From positions 124,001 to 188,000 of the forward strand of contig CAWCPM010000008.1 in the NCBI GenBank assembly GCA_963797565.1: a stretch of 64,000 nucleotides of DNA, in the 5' to 3' direction. This DNA is from JAICYJ01 sp963797565 (lineage in GTDB: Bacteria > Actinomycetota > Thermoleophilia > Gaiellales > JAICJC01). Under the pieces are notes generated by a model. The model was not told where the DNA came from. It did not search any database and saw only the letters and a program-made list of their open reading frames with translations. Within the stretch, counting starts at the first letter, position 1. Each line of letters starts with the position of its first letter. Both the position numbers and the translations under genes were made by a program. Of the stretch, positions 17,461 through 25,683 are shown piece after piece.

Positions 17461-19512
17461 ATGAGTTCTACCATCTCGCCCCTGCTACGGACCGACCTGG
17501 ACGGAGTCTTCCGGCCGCGCTCGGTTGCGATTTACGGCATCTCGGAGCGCACGTCGCAGCGGATCGCCGAGAACATGACGGTGCCCGGCGTGCCCTTCTA
17601 CGGGATCAATCCGACCAAGACCGAGGCCTGCGGAGTGCGCTGCTACCCGACGATCGCCGACTGCCCCGAGGTGCCCGAGATGGTCGTGATGGGCGTCGGG
17701 CACGGCCGCATCGAGACGGCCATCGACGACGTCCTGTCGGTGCCCGGCGTGCGGGCGATCATCACGCCGGGACTGGGCAACGAGGCCGGCCCCGTCGAAG
17801 GGCCGCGCATGAGCGCCCTGGTCAGCGACCGGGTGCGCGAGGCAGGCATCGCGATGATCGGCCCCAACTGCATGGGCGTGGCCACACCCGGATACCCGTC
17901 GCCCTGGATCGGCAGCCTGCATCCCACCTTTGTGCCGGGACCGGTGGCGACCATCGCCCACTCGGGGTCGATCGGCGAGATCCTGGTGTCGCTGGGCCCG
18001 CGCATCGGCTTCCGCACCGTCGTCTCGGCAGGCAACGAGACCGTCACCGACGTGGCCGACATGGTGGCCTTCTTTGCCGATGACCCGGACACACGCGTGA
18101 TCGGCCTGTTCCTCGAGGCGGTGCGCCGCCCGGCCGCCTTCGAGCAGGCGCTGCAGCGGGTGGCCGAGGCCGGCAAGGTCGCGATCGTGCTGAAGGTGGG
18201 CACGTCGGAGATGGGCGCCAGGGCCGCGCTCACGCACACCGGAGCGATGGTCGGCAGCGACGAGGTGTTCTCCGGGATGCTGCGGTACTACAACGCGATC
18301 CGGGTCGACGACTTCGGCAACTGGCTGGAGCACCTGGAGGTGTTCTCCCGGGCGACGCCGCCGCGCGGCCGCAGGATCGGCGCGGTCACGAACTCGGGCG
18401 GCGAGGGCGAGTACTTCGCCGACAAGGCCGAGCAGGCGGGCATCCCGCTGCAGGAGTTCTCGCCCGAGTTGAAGGCGCGGATCGTGGCCGAGTTCCCGAA
18501 CTTCAGCGGCGTCGGAAACCCGATCGACTGCTGGGCCATCGACGACGACCGGATCGTGTTCCCGCGCGTGTTCGAGCTGATGGCCGAGTCCGGTGAGTTC
18601 GACGTGCTGGTGTCGGACATCGACCACAGCCAGTGGCTGCACGCGGGTGAGCGCGAGCTGGCCACGAACATCGCCAACGACCTGCGCGCGGCCTGCCACC
18701 AGACCGATCTGTTCCCGTGCGTGATCACGGTCACCACCGCCGACCCGCCGATCGAGGACATCGAGTGGGCGCGGCAGCACGACATCCCGCTGCTGAAGGG
18801 CTCGCTGCCGGGCCTGCGGGCGCTGGCGGCACGGCTCGCGCACCGGCAGCGCGTGCCGGCGTCGCGTCTGCTGCCGGCCGCCGCGCCGCTGCCCGGCGCC
18901 GGCGACCTGCCGGAGCTCGAGTCGGCCCGGATCGCTGCGTCATACGGCCTCCCGTACGTGCGAGCCGAGCGCTGCGCGTCGGCTGACGAGGCCGCAGCGG
19001 CAGCCGAGCAGATCGGCTATCCGGTCGTCGTCAAGATCGACAACGTCGCCCACAAGGCAAGGGTCGGGGGCGTGGCGCTGGGCCTGGCCGACGCCGCCGG
19101 AGTGCGTGAGGCGGCCCGGCGGATGGGCGGCCGCGTGATCGTGGCCGAGCAGGTGATGGGCGGCGTCGAGCTGCTGATCGGCGTCACCCGCGACCCCGAC
19201 TTCGGCGCCACCGTATCGGTCGGTGTCGGCGGCGGCCTGGCGGAGGCGCTGGAGCTGATCACGCACAGCCTGGCCCCGCTGGATGCCGACGGCGCCCGCG
19301 AGCTGGTTGCGTCTCTGCCCGTGATCGAGCGGCTGCTGGGCGGCGAGGTGCCCGATCACCTGATCGAGGCGATCGTGGCCGTCTCGCGCCTGGCCGCGGA
19401 GCACCCCGAGATCTCAGAGATCGACGTCAACCCCCTGCTGGTCTCGCCCGAGCGCGCCGTCGCGCTCGACTGCCTGATCGTGCTGGACAATCCCGAGGAG
19501 CGAGCCGCATGA
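17461..19512 (+). CDS. Acyl-CoA synthetase (NDP-forming), fused alpha/beta type
   Basis: 683 residues. N-terminal CoA-binding Rossmann domain (RPRSVAIYGISERTSQRIAE), then CoA-ligase domains with the phospho-His motif ALTHTGAMVGSDEVFSG (His at about 259), and a C-terminal ATP-grasp domain (GYPVVVKIDNVAHKARVGGV). This class converts a carboxylic acid to its CoA thioester while splitting ATP to ADP, with a phospho-His intermediate. Known members act on acetate, aryl acids such as ferulate, or branched acids. It leads an operon whose genes overlap by 4 bases, under the divergent Lrp regulator. Substrate is not predictable from sequence alone. Confidence 0.85.
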   Translation: MSSTISPLLRTDLDGVFRPRSVAIYGISERTSQRIAENMTVPGVPFYGINPTKTEACGVRCYPTIADCPEVPEMVVMGVGHGRIETAIDDVLSVPGVRAIITPGLGNEAGPVEGPRMSALVSDRVREAGIAMIGPNCMGVATPGYPSPWIGSLHPTFVPGPVATIAHSGSIGEILVSLGPRIGFRTVVSAGNETVTDVADMVAFFADDPDTRVIGLFLEAVRRPAAFEQALQRVAEAGKVAIVLKVGTSEMGARAALTHTGAMVGSDEVFSGMLRYYNAIRVDDFGNWLEHLEVFSRATPPRGRRIGAVTNSGGEGEYFADKAEQAGIPLQEFSPELKARIVAEFPNFSGVGNPIDCWAIDDDRIVFPRVFELMAESGEFDVLVSDIDHSQWLHAGERELATNIANDLRAACHQTDLFPCVITVTTADPPIEDIEWARQHDIPLLKGSLPGLRALAARLAHRQRVPASRLLPAAAPLPGAGDLPELESARIAASYGLPYVRAERCASADEAAAAAEQIGYPVVVKIDNVAHKARVGGVALGLADAAGVREAARRMGGRVIVAEQVMGGVELLIGVTRDPDFGATVSVGVGGGLAEALELITHSLAPLDADGARELVASLPVIERLLGGEVPDHLIEAIVAVSRLAAEHPEISEIDVNPLLVSPERAVALDCLIVLDNPEERAA

Positions 19513-20339
19513 GCGAAGCCGTTCTATATGAGACCCGTGGCCCCGCGGCCTGGGTGACGCTGAACCGCCCCGAGAAGCTGAATGCCCTGAACGGGGCGGT
19601 GCTGGAAGGGCTGCACGCCGCGCTCGACCGGGCGGTGGCTGACGACGAGGTGAAGGTGGTGGTGGTTACAGGGTCCGGCGAGCGCGCGTTCTCGGCCGGG
19701 TACGACCTGTCTGCCGAAGCCGCCCACTCCGACATCCCGGCCCATGAGTGGCACGCGGTGCTGGCCACCGACATCGACGCAACCATGAAGCTGTGGGCGC
19801 TGCCGAAGCCCACCATCGCCGCCGTGCGCGGCTACTGCCTGGCCGGCGGCTGTGAGCTGGCGATGGCCTGCGACATGATCATCAGCACCGAGAGCGGCCG
19901 CTTCGGGGAGCCGGAGATCCGGTACGGATCGGGGCCGGTGACGCTGTTGATGCCGTTCCTGCTGGGCCAGAAGAAGACCAACGAGCTGCTGTTCACCGGC
20001 GACATGATCGACGCCCAGACGGCGGAGCGAGCCGGGATGATCAACCGCGTCGTGGCCGAGGAGGAGCTGGACGCGGAGGTCGAGGCACTGGTGCGCAAGA
20101 TCGCGCCGACGCCGCTGCCGGTACTGCGCCTGACCAAGATCGCGCTGGTGCGGGCGTACGAGGCGATGGGGCTGCGGGAGGCGGTCAACACGAATCTCGA
20201 TCTATCGTCCATGCTGAACGCGGCCGACGCGCCGGAGCAGCGAGAGTTCATGCAGATCGTCCAGTCGAGTGGGCTGAAGGCCGCGCTCGCCTGGCGTGAC
20301 AACCGCTATGGAGAGGTACTAGGGGGTGTGAAGTCGTGA
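19509..20339 (+). CDS. Enoyl-CoA hydratase/isomerase family protein
   Basis: 276 residues; ATG overlaps the preceding stop (ATGA). Crotonase features: NRPEKLNALNGAVLEGLHAA, oxyanion-hole segment GERAFSAGYDLSAEA, and AAVRGYCLAGGCELAMACDM, the second oxyanion Gly. It could hydrate an enoyl-CoA or hydrolyse/lyse a hydroxyacyl-CoA made by the synthetase. The Glu positions near EPEIRYGSGP fit, but crotonase specificity cannot be read from motifs. Coupling to a CoA ligase and a class III aminotransferase suggests a short catabolic route for an amino acid-derived acid. Confidence 0.85.
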   Translation: MSEAVLYETRGPAAWVTLNRPEKLNALNGAVLEGLHAALDRAVADDEVKVVVVTGSGERAFSAGYDLSAEAAHSDIPAHEWHAVLATDIDATMKLWALPKPTIAAVRGYCLAGGCELAMACDMIISTESGRFGEPEIRYGSGPVTLLMPFLLGQKKTNELLFTGDMIDAQTAERAGMINRVVAEEELDAEVEALVRKIAPTPLPVLRLTKIALVRAYEAMGLREAVNTNLDLSSMLNAADAPEQREFMQIVQSSGLKAALAWRDNRYGEVLGGVKS

Positions 20340-21706
20340 GCGCAACAAGCACTATTGATCCCGCCCGGCTGGCCAGCGTGATCGAGGCCGAGGAGGCCAC
20401 GTTCAACGAGCGGCACAAGCATTCGCGTGAGATGACCGAGCGGGCCCGCCGGTCGCTGGCCGGGGGCGTCGCCTCCAGCTGGCAGGACACCGAGCCGCAT
20501 CCGATCTACCTGGCCGAGGGGCACGGGTCGAAGGTGATCGACGTCGACGGCAACGAGTACGTCGACTTCCACAACGGCTACGGCGCGATGGCCGTCGGCC
20601 ATGCACATCCGCGCATCGCCGAGGTCGTCTCCGAGCGCGTCCGCCTGGGCACGCACTTCGCGCAGCCGACCGAGGACTCGATCGCCGTCGCGGAGCACCT
20701 GCAGAAGCGCTTCGGCCTGCCGTTGTGGCGGTTCGGCAACTCCGGCACCGAGTCGACGCTCGACGCCGTGCGGCTGGCGCGTGCCTACACCGGACGCGAC
20801 ATCCTGTTCAAGATCGAGGGCTCCTACCACGGGCACCACGACGCGCTGATGGTGTCGGTGGCGCCGCCGGCCGACAAGATCGGCCCCTACGACGATCCCG
20901 TGTCGGTGCCGCAGACCCTGGGCCTGCCGGCCGACTACGTGAAGCTGACCAGGGTGGTGCCGTTCAACGACCTGGAGGCGCTCGAGCGCACGCTCAACCG
21001 CTACAAGGGCCAGGTGGCCGGCATGATCGTGGAGCCGGCGATGATGAACGCCGGGTTCGTGCTGCCCGAGGAGGGTTACCTGCAGGGGGTAAAGGACCTG
21101 CTGCACGAGCACGGCGCGCTGCTGGTGTTCGACGAGGTCAAGACCGGTGCCACGCTCTCCTACGGCGGCGCCGTCGAGGCCTTCGGCGTCACGCCCGACC
21201 TGCTGTGCCTGGCCAAGTCGGTCGGCGGCGGGCTGCCCTGTGGGGCGATCGGCGGCACCGACGAGGTGATGGGCTGGATCGCGGACGGCAAGATCGACCA
21301 GGTCGGCACGTTCAACGGGAACCCGCTGACCATGGCCGCGATGAACGCGACGCTGACCGAGATCCTGGTGCCGGACGCCTACACCGAGTTCTCGCGTCTG
21401 AGCGAGATCCTGCGCGAGGGGTGCGACGGCGTGATCGCGAGCAACGGGCTGGCCGGCTACACGACCGTGCTGGGTGCCCGCGGCGCCGTCACCTACCGGG
21501 CCGAGCGCGTCCGCAACTACCGTGACTACCTCGAGGTGTCCGACCAGCTCGCGTACGTGAACTGGCTGGCGCAGTTCAACCGCGGCGTGTTCATGGCGCC
21601 GTGGGGCAAGTCCGAGAACTGGACGCTGACGGTGCAGCACAGCGAGGAAGACGTGCGGCGCTACGTCGACAACTTCGAGTATCTCGGGAAGGCGCTGTCC
21701 GCATGA
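20336..21706 (+). CDS. Class III PLP-dependent aminotransferase (glutamate-1-semialdehyde aminomutase/beta-amino acid transaminase-like)
   Basis: 456 residues; GTG overlaps the preceding stop by 4 bases. Class III features: YLAEGHGSKVIDVDGNEYVD, the GNSGTESTLDAVRLAR PLP-phosphate loop, GSYHGHHD, LLVFDEVKTG with the PLP-ring Asp, and CLAKSVGGGLPCGAIGG with the Schiff-base Lys. The closest look is to the GSA aminomutase and beta-phenylalanine aminotransferase branch. Placement inside a catabolic operon with a CoA synthetase argues against haem biosynthesis. A beta-amino acid or omega-amino acid donor is my inference. Confidence 0.85.
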   Translation: MSATSTIDPARLASVIEAEEATFNERHKHSREMTERARRSLAGGVASSWQDTEPHPIYLAEGHGSKVIDVDGNEYVDFHNGYGAMAVGHAHPRIAEVVSERVRLGTHFAQPTEDSIAVAEHLQKRFGLPLWRFGNSGTESTLDAVRLARAYTGRDILFKIEGSYHGHHDALMVSVAPPADKIGPYDDPVSVPQTLGLPADYVKLTRVVPFNDLEALERTLNRYKGQVAGMIVEPAMMNAGFVLPEEGYLQGVKDLLHEHGALLVFDEVKTGATLSYGGAVEAFGVTPDLLCLAKSVGGGLPCGAIGGTDEVMGWIADGKIDQVGTFNGNPLTMAAMNATLTEILVPDAYTEFSRLSEILREGCDGVIASNGLAGYTTVLGARGAVTYRAERVRNYRDYLEVSDQLAYVNWLAQFNRGVFMAPWGKSENWTLTVQHSEEDVRRYVDNFEYLGKALSA

Positions 21707-22761
21707 AGGCGGTCGTCTTCGAGGAGCACGGCGGCACCGAGGTGCTGAGCTACACCGACATCCCCGAGCCGGAGCCCGGGCCCTACGAGGTGTTGATCGA
21801 GGTGAAGGCGGCCGGCGCCAACTTCAACGACATCTGGGCCCGGCGGGGGATGCCGGGGATGAAGGTGATCTTCCCGCACGTCTCCGGATCGGACGTGTCG
21901 GGTGTGGTGGCCGCGCTCGGCTCGGAGGTCACGGGCACCGGCTTCGGCTCCTCGTCGCTGCAGGTCGGCGACGAGGTGGTCGTGCACCCCGGCCTCTCCT
22001 GCCGCACCTGTGACTTCTGCGTCACCGGGCAGGAGTTCTTCTGCCGCCAGTTCCGCATCTGGGGCTTCCAGAGCGGGCCCAACGACGGCGGTCACTCCGA
22101 GTACGTGACGATGCCGGCGGTGAACGTGCTGCCCAAGCCCGCCAACCTCAGCCACGAGGAGGCGGCATCGATGCCGCTGGTGCTGGAGACGGCCTGGCGG
22201 ATGCTGGTCAGCCGGGCCAAGGTGCAGCCCGGCGAGCACGTGCTGATCTGGGGCGGCGTGGGCGGCCTCGGCACCATGGCCATCCAGATCTGCCGGATGT
22301 TCGGCGCCAACCCGATCCCGGTGGTGGGCGGCCCGCAGAAGGTGGCCAAGGCCGAGCAGCTGGGTGCGGTCAACGTGATCGACCGCTCCAGCCAGGACGT
22401 GCTGGCCGAGGTCAAGGCGATCACCGGCAAGGCCGGGGTGGACATCGTGTTCGAGCACTCGGGCCAGGAGACCTGGCCGACCTCGGTGGCCGCGCTGCGC
22501 TGGGGCGGGCGCGTGGTCGTGTGCGGCGCGTCGACCGGTTTCGAGGCCGTCACCGATCTGCGCTTCCTGTGGAACAAGCAGCAGAACCTGCTCGGCTCGC
22601 ACCTGTCCAACAAGGCCGAGCTGTCGGCGGCGCTGCGGGCGGTCGAGGCGGGCGCGATCAAGCCGGTGATCGATCGTGTACTGCCGCTGTCCGACGTGGC
22701 CTCGGGGCAGCAGCTGATGGAGGACCTGCAGGTGCAGGGGAAGGTTGTCTATGTGCCGTAG
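21703..22761 (+). CDS. Zinc-dependent alcohol dehydrogenase / crotonyl-CoA reductase-like (MDR superfamily)
   Basis: 352 residues from ATG 21703, overlapping the aminotransferase stop (ATGA). GroES-like N-terminal domain with FPHVSGSDVSGVV and a four-Cys structural zinc lobe (CRTCDFCVTGQEFFC); Rossmann domain with LIWGGVGGLGTMAIQI, GAVNVIDRSS and C-terminal GKVVYVP. The pattern FNDIWARRGMPG resembles crotonyl-CoA carboxylase/reductase and related quinone-oxidoreductase-like enzymes, so an enoyl-thioester or aldehyde substrate is possible. It is the last member of the four-gene coupled operon. Confidence 0.83.
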   Translation: MKAVVFEEHGGTEVLSYTDIPEPEPGPYEVLIEVKAAGANFNDIWARRGMPGMKVIFPHVSGSDVSGVVAALGSEVTGTGFGSSSLQVGDEVVVHPGLSCRTCDFCVTGQEFFCRQFRIWGFQSGPNDGGHSEYVTMPAVNVLPKPANLSHEEAASMPLVLETAWRMLVSRAKVQPGEHVLIWGGVGGLGTMAIQICRMFGANPIPVVGGPQKVAKAEQLGAVNVIDRSSQDVLAEVKAITGKAGVDIVFEHSGQETWPTSVAALRWGGRVVVCGASTGFEAVTDLRFLWNKQQNLLGSHLSNKAELSAALRAVEAGAIKPVIDRVLPLSDVASGQQLMEDLQVQGKVVYVP

Positions 22762-22815
22762 GCGCAAGGCGCGATAGCCGCCGGCGGCGGCGAACGCGAA
22801 GCATCTGAGGACGCG

Positions 22816-23622
22816 ATGACGAACAACCTGAACCTCGCCGTCGTGGGACACGTCGAGTGGGTCACCCACACCGACGCGCCGTTCATCCCGCCGGCCGGCG
22901 AGATCGTGCACCTGACCGACCCGCTCATCCAGCCGGCCGGCGGCGGAGCGGTGACGGCGGCTGCGCTCGTCCGGATGGGCGCGGGCGTGCAGTTCTTTAC
23001 GGCCGCCGGCGGCGACGTGCCGGTGGCCGAGGCGATGGAGGAGCTGGGGGTGCGGACGTACGCGGCGCCGCGGCCCGGCCGGCACACGCGTACGCTGGTG
23101 ATGCGGGACCCGAGCGGCGAGCGCACGATCTGCGTGATCGGCGCGAACCTGCATCCCGCCGCCGCGGATCCGCTGCCCTGGGCCTCGCTGGCGGACTGCG
23201 ACGGCGTCTACTTCACGGGCTCCGATCCGGCCACTCTGCGCCTGGCCAGGCAGGCCCGGGTGCTGGTGGTGACGGCGCGCCGGTTCGACGTGCTGGCCTC
23301 AAGCGGGGTGCAGGCCGACGTGCTGGTCGGCAGCGCCAACGACCGCGGGGAACAGTACGACCTGGGGCTCCTGGACGTTCAGCCGCGCCACGTGATCGTG
23401 ACCGACGGCGAGCGCGGAGGCACCGGCTATCGGGCCGTGCCGCCGCCGGCTCCGCGGGTCGACAGCTACGGCGCCGGTGACACGTTCGTGGCCGGGCTGC
23501 TGTTCGGATTGGCGGACGGCCGGCCGCTCGCGGAGGCGCTGGCGCTGGCGGCCGAGCAAGCCGCCGAGGCGGTCACCTGGCGTGGTGCATATCCCTCGCA
23601 GGGCCACCGAGTGAGTTGGTAG
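22816..23622 (+). CDS. PfkB family carbohydrate kinase
   Basis: 268 residues. N-terminal sugar-binding half: LAVVGHVEWVTHT and the GGGAVTAAALVRMGAGVQFF stretch equivalent to the GG motif of ribokinases. C-terminal ATP-binding signature DSYGAGDTFVAGLLFGLADG with the catalytic Asp. Shorter than typical ribokinase (about 300), as in compact actinobacterial members. It phosphorylates a sugar or nucleoside; which one is unknown. GAGG lies upstream of the ATG. It follows the catabolic operon after 54 bases, possibly on the same transcript. Confidence 0.82.
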   Translation: MTNNLNLAVVGHVEWVTHTDAPFIPPAGEIVHLTDPLIQPAGGGAVTAAALVRMGAGVQFFTAAGGDVPVAEAMEELGVRTYAAPRPGRHTRTLVMRDPSGERTICVIGANLHPAAADPLPWASLADCDGVYFTGSDPATLRLARQARVLVVTARRFDVLASSGVQADVLVGSANDRGEQYDLGLLDVQPRHVIVTDGERGGTGYRAVPPPAPRVDSYGAGDTFVAGLLFGLADGRPLAEALALAAEQAAEAVTWRGAYPSQGHRVSW

Positions 23623-23633
23623 GCTTCGCCTCC

Positions 23634-24047
23634 GTGAGACGCCCTCTGGCAATGCTGGTAACCGCCGCCGTGCTGGGCGCCGCGGGACTCACCGCGTCCG
23701 GCTGTGGCGTCCAGAGCGGCGTCGCCGGGTCAGGGGAAGCCGATCTGGCGAACGGCAAGAAGCTGTTCATCACCACCTGCGGCGGCTGCCACACGCTGGC
23801 CGACGCCGGCACCAAGGGCACGATCGGCCCCAACCTGGACCAGGCATACATGGAGCCGCGCGCCGAGGGCTTCGAGGACTCGTCGTTCGAGGCGCTGGTG
23901 CGCGAGCAGATCATGCTGGGCTTTCCCTTCGCGCACCCCACACCGATGCCCGCGAACCTGCTCAAGGGCCAGGACGCCCAGGACGTCGCCGCCTACGTGG
24001 CCTCGGTGGCAGCGGTTCCCCTGCCGCCGGGCGCGAGCACCCAGTAG
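23634..24047 (+). CDS. Lipoprotein c-type cytochrome
   Basis: 137 residues from GTG 23634. N-terminal lipoprotein signal with a lipobox-like LTASGC at about 20-25, so membrane-anchored on the outer face. One haem site CGGCH (Cys, Cys, His) and a distal PMPANLL region providing a Met ligand. Size and layout fit a small class I cytochrome of the respiratory or electron-shuttle type. It is followed by a copper chaperone gene after 4 bases, suggesting a shared transcript and possibly a link to cytochrome oxidase supply. Confidence 0.82.
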   Translation: MRRPLAMLVTAAVLGAAGLTASGCGVQSGVAGSGEADLANGKKLFITTCGGCHTLADAGTKGTIGPNLDQAYMEPRAEGFEDSSFEALVREQIMLGFPFAHPTPMPANLLKGQDAQDVAAYVASVAAVPLPPGASTQ

Positions 24048-24051
24048 CGTC

Positions 24052-24261
24052 ATGGTCACCGAGACGATCGCGGTGGCGGGCATGAGCTGCGGCGGCTGCG
24101 AGCAACGCGTGCACGACGCCGTGATGGCGCTGCCCGGGGTGGTATCGGTGACGGCCGAGCACATCGGCGACGAGGTCGAGGTCATGTTCGACCCGGCCCG
24201 TCTAGATGTGAAGGCGATCCGCGGCGCGATCGCCGCCGCCGGCTATCGCCCGTCGCCGTGA
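24052..24261 (+). CDS. Heavy-metal-associated (CopZ-like) copper chaperone
   Basis: 69 residues, a single HMA domain: AVAGMSCGGCEQRVHDAV with the metal-binding M-x-C-x2-C, then LPGVVSVTAEHIGDEVEV and a closing AIAAAGYRPSP. It should bind Cu(I) and pass it to an ATPase or cuproprotein. No P-type ATPase is encoded nearby; the immediate neighbour is a c-type cytochrome. Confidence 0.85.
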   Translation: MVTETIAVAGMSCGGCEQRVHDAVMALPGVVSVTAEHIGDEVEVMFDPARLDVKAIRGAIAAAGYRPSP

Positions 24262-24319
24262 CCGGGGCAACCATGGGAGCGAGGCGCAGGCGGTATGTAC
24301 TGCCTTTACAAATACCTAA

Positions 24320-24446
24320 CCGAAACGGCGATCTTTCCTGACAACACGCATGGAGAATCGCCTCCGGACGCTGCGATCGAACGTGCCCACACCTCGCAGC
24401 TACCTGCCTCCTCCGACGGCCCGCTCTGCGGGTCGTCGGTCTTTTA
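24320..24446 (+). ncRNA. Candidate structured RNA: three hairpins with CCTCC linkers, ending in an intrinsic terminator
   Basis: Hairpin 1 (24327-24362) closes with GGCGAT/ATCGCC and a further wobble-containing TTTCC/GGAGA stem. Hairpin 2 (24370-24400) is GCTGCGA/TCGCAGC, perfect over 7 pairs. Hairpin 3 (24413-24439) is the terminator. The unpaired linkers contain CCTCC (24361-24365) and CCTGCCTCCTCC (24403-24414), complementary to Shine-Dalgarno sequence. An A/T-richer patch near 24305-24320 could hold the promoter. It lies between copZ and sucC, and may be a trans-acting small RNA or the leader/3' UTR of a neighbour. A 34-codon ORF from 24350 crosses it and looks fortuitous. Confidence 0.45.
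24413..24445 (+). terminator. Intrinsic terminator upstream of sucC
   Basis: CCGACG-G-CCCGC (24413-24424) pairs with GCGGG-T-CGTCGG (24428-24439) around a 3-base loop, with one G-T wobble, followed directly by TCTTTT. This is the clearest intrinsic terminator in the window. It separates copZ and the candidate small RNA from sucCD. Confidence 0.75.
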
Positions 24447-24516
24447 GGTGGTAGGGCGCCGAGCGGACGCTGGATAGACTCAAAGCTCTTCGTGACATCG
24501 ACCGAGGCGGGGGCGC

Positions 24517-25683
24517 GTGGATCTACTCGAGTACCAGGGCAAGCAGCTGTTCGCGCGGTTCGGGCTGCCCGTCTCCGAGGGTGCGCCGGCGGCGACCGCC
24601 GACGAGGCGCGGGCCGTGGCCGAGCAGCTCGGCGGACCGGTCGTGGTGAAGGCCCAGGTGCTGGTGGGTGGGCGCGGCAAGGCCGGCGGCATCAAGCTGG
24701 CGGCCGACCCGGCCGAGGCCGAGCAGCACGCCGCCGCGATCCTGGGAATGGACATCCGCGGCCACACCGTGCGGCAGCTCTGGATCGAGCGCGCCTCCGA
24801 CATCGCCAGCGAGTACTACTTCTCGATCACCTTCGACCGCGGCGCCAAGCAGCCGTTGCTGATGCTGACAACAGAGGGCGGTGTCGAGATCGAGACGGTG
24901 GCTGAGGAGTCGCCCGAGAAGCTTGCGCGCCTGCACGTCGACCCGCTCATGGGCCTGCAGCCGTTCCACGTTCGCCGCCTCTGCTTCGCCGCCGCCATCC
25001 CCGCCGCCGAGGTGAAGCAGGTGGGCGCGATCATCGAGGGCGCCTATCGCGCCTTCATCGAGACCGACGCCATGCTGGTCGAGATCAACCCGCTGATCGT
25101 CACCCCGGATGGGGTGGTGCGCGCACTCGACTCGAAGTACACGGTCGACGACAACGCGCTCTACCGCCATCCCGACATCGCCGGCATGCGCGACGTCGAG
25201 GAGGGCGACCCGCAGGAGCGGCTGGCCCGCGAGCGCGGCGTCAACTTCGTGAAGCTCGACGGCGGCGACATCGGCACGCTCGCCAACGGCGCCGGGCTGG
25301 CCATGTCCACGCTGGACGTGGTGGCCGCCGCGGGCGAGGCCGCCGGCCATCGCCCCGCCAACTTCCTGGACGTGGGCGGCGGCGCCGATGCGGAGGCGAT
25401 CGCCACCGCGATGGAGGTGCTGCTGTCCGACCCCAACGTGCGGGCGGTGCTGTTCAACGTGTTCGGCGGCATCACCCGCGGCGACGAGGTCGCCCACGGC
25501 ATCCTGACCGCGCTCGAGCGGCTGGGCGCCACGCTGCCGATCGTGGTGCGGCTGGACGGCACCAACGCCGACGAGGGCCGCCGCATCCTGGCCGACGCCG
25601 CGCCGCCCAACCTCCACGTGGAGGCGACGATGCTGGGGGCGGCCGCACGCGTGGTCGAGCTGGTCGAGGGGAGCGCCGCCTGA
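24517..25683 (+). CDS. sucC: Succinyl-CoA synthetase beta subunit (ADP-forming)
   Basis: 388 residues, family-typical. Starts GTG with GGCGGGGG upstream. ATP-grasp features: DLLEYQGKQLFARFGLPVSE, VVKAQVLVGGRGKAGGIKLA (nucleotide and phosphate loop), EINPLIVTPDG (Mg site), and FNVFGGITRGDEVAHGI in the CoA/phosphate interface. With SucD it converts succinyl-CoA to succinate with substrate-level phosphorylation in the TCA cycle, and can take up succinyl-CoA from the propionate route. Overlaps sucD by one base. Confidence 0.95.
   Translation: MDLLEYQGKQLFARFGLPVSEGAPAATADEARAVAEQLGGPVVVKAQVLVGGRGKAGGIKLAADPAEAEQHAAAILGMDIRGHTVRQLWIERASDIASEYYFSITFDRGAKQPLLMLTTEGGVEIETVAEESPEKLARLHVDPLMGLQPFHVRRLCFAAAIPAAEVKQVGAIIEGAYRAFIETDAMLVEINPLIVTPDGVVRALDSKYTVDDNALYRHPDIAGMRDVEEGDPQERLARERGVNFVKLDGGDIGTLANGAGLAMSTLDVVAAAGEAAGHRPANFLDVGGGADAEAIATAMEVLLSDPNVRAVLFNVFGGITRGDEVAHGILTALERLGATLPIVVRLDGTNADEGRRILADAAPPNLHVEATMLGAAARVVELVEGSAA

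Noticed and set aside
17485..18843. 452-codon antisense frame opposite the acyl-CoA synthetase
   Set aside because: His/Arg/Asp-rich shadow of conserved GATC-type codons; no motifs.
24350..24454. 34-codon ORF crossing the terminator before sucC
   Set aside because: It reads through hairpins 2 and 3 and the T-run; Arg/Pro-rich; no ribosome site. More likely RNA structure.
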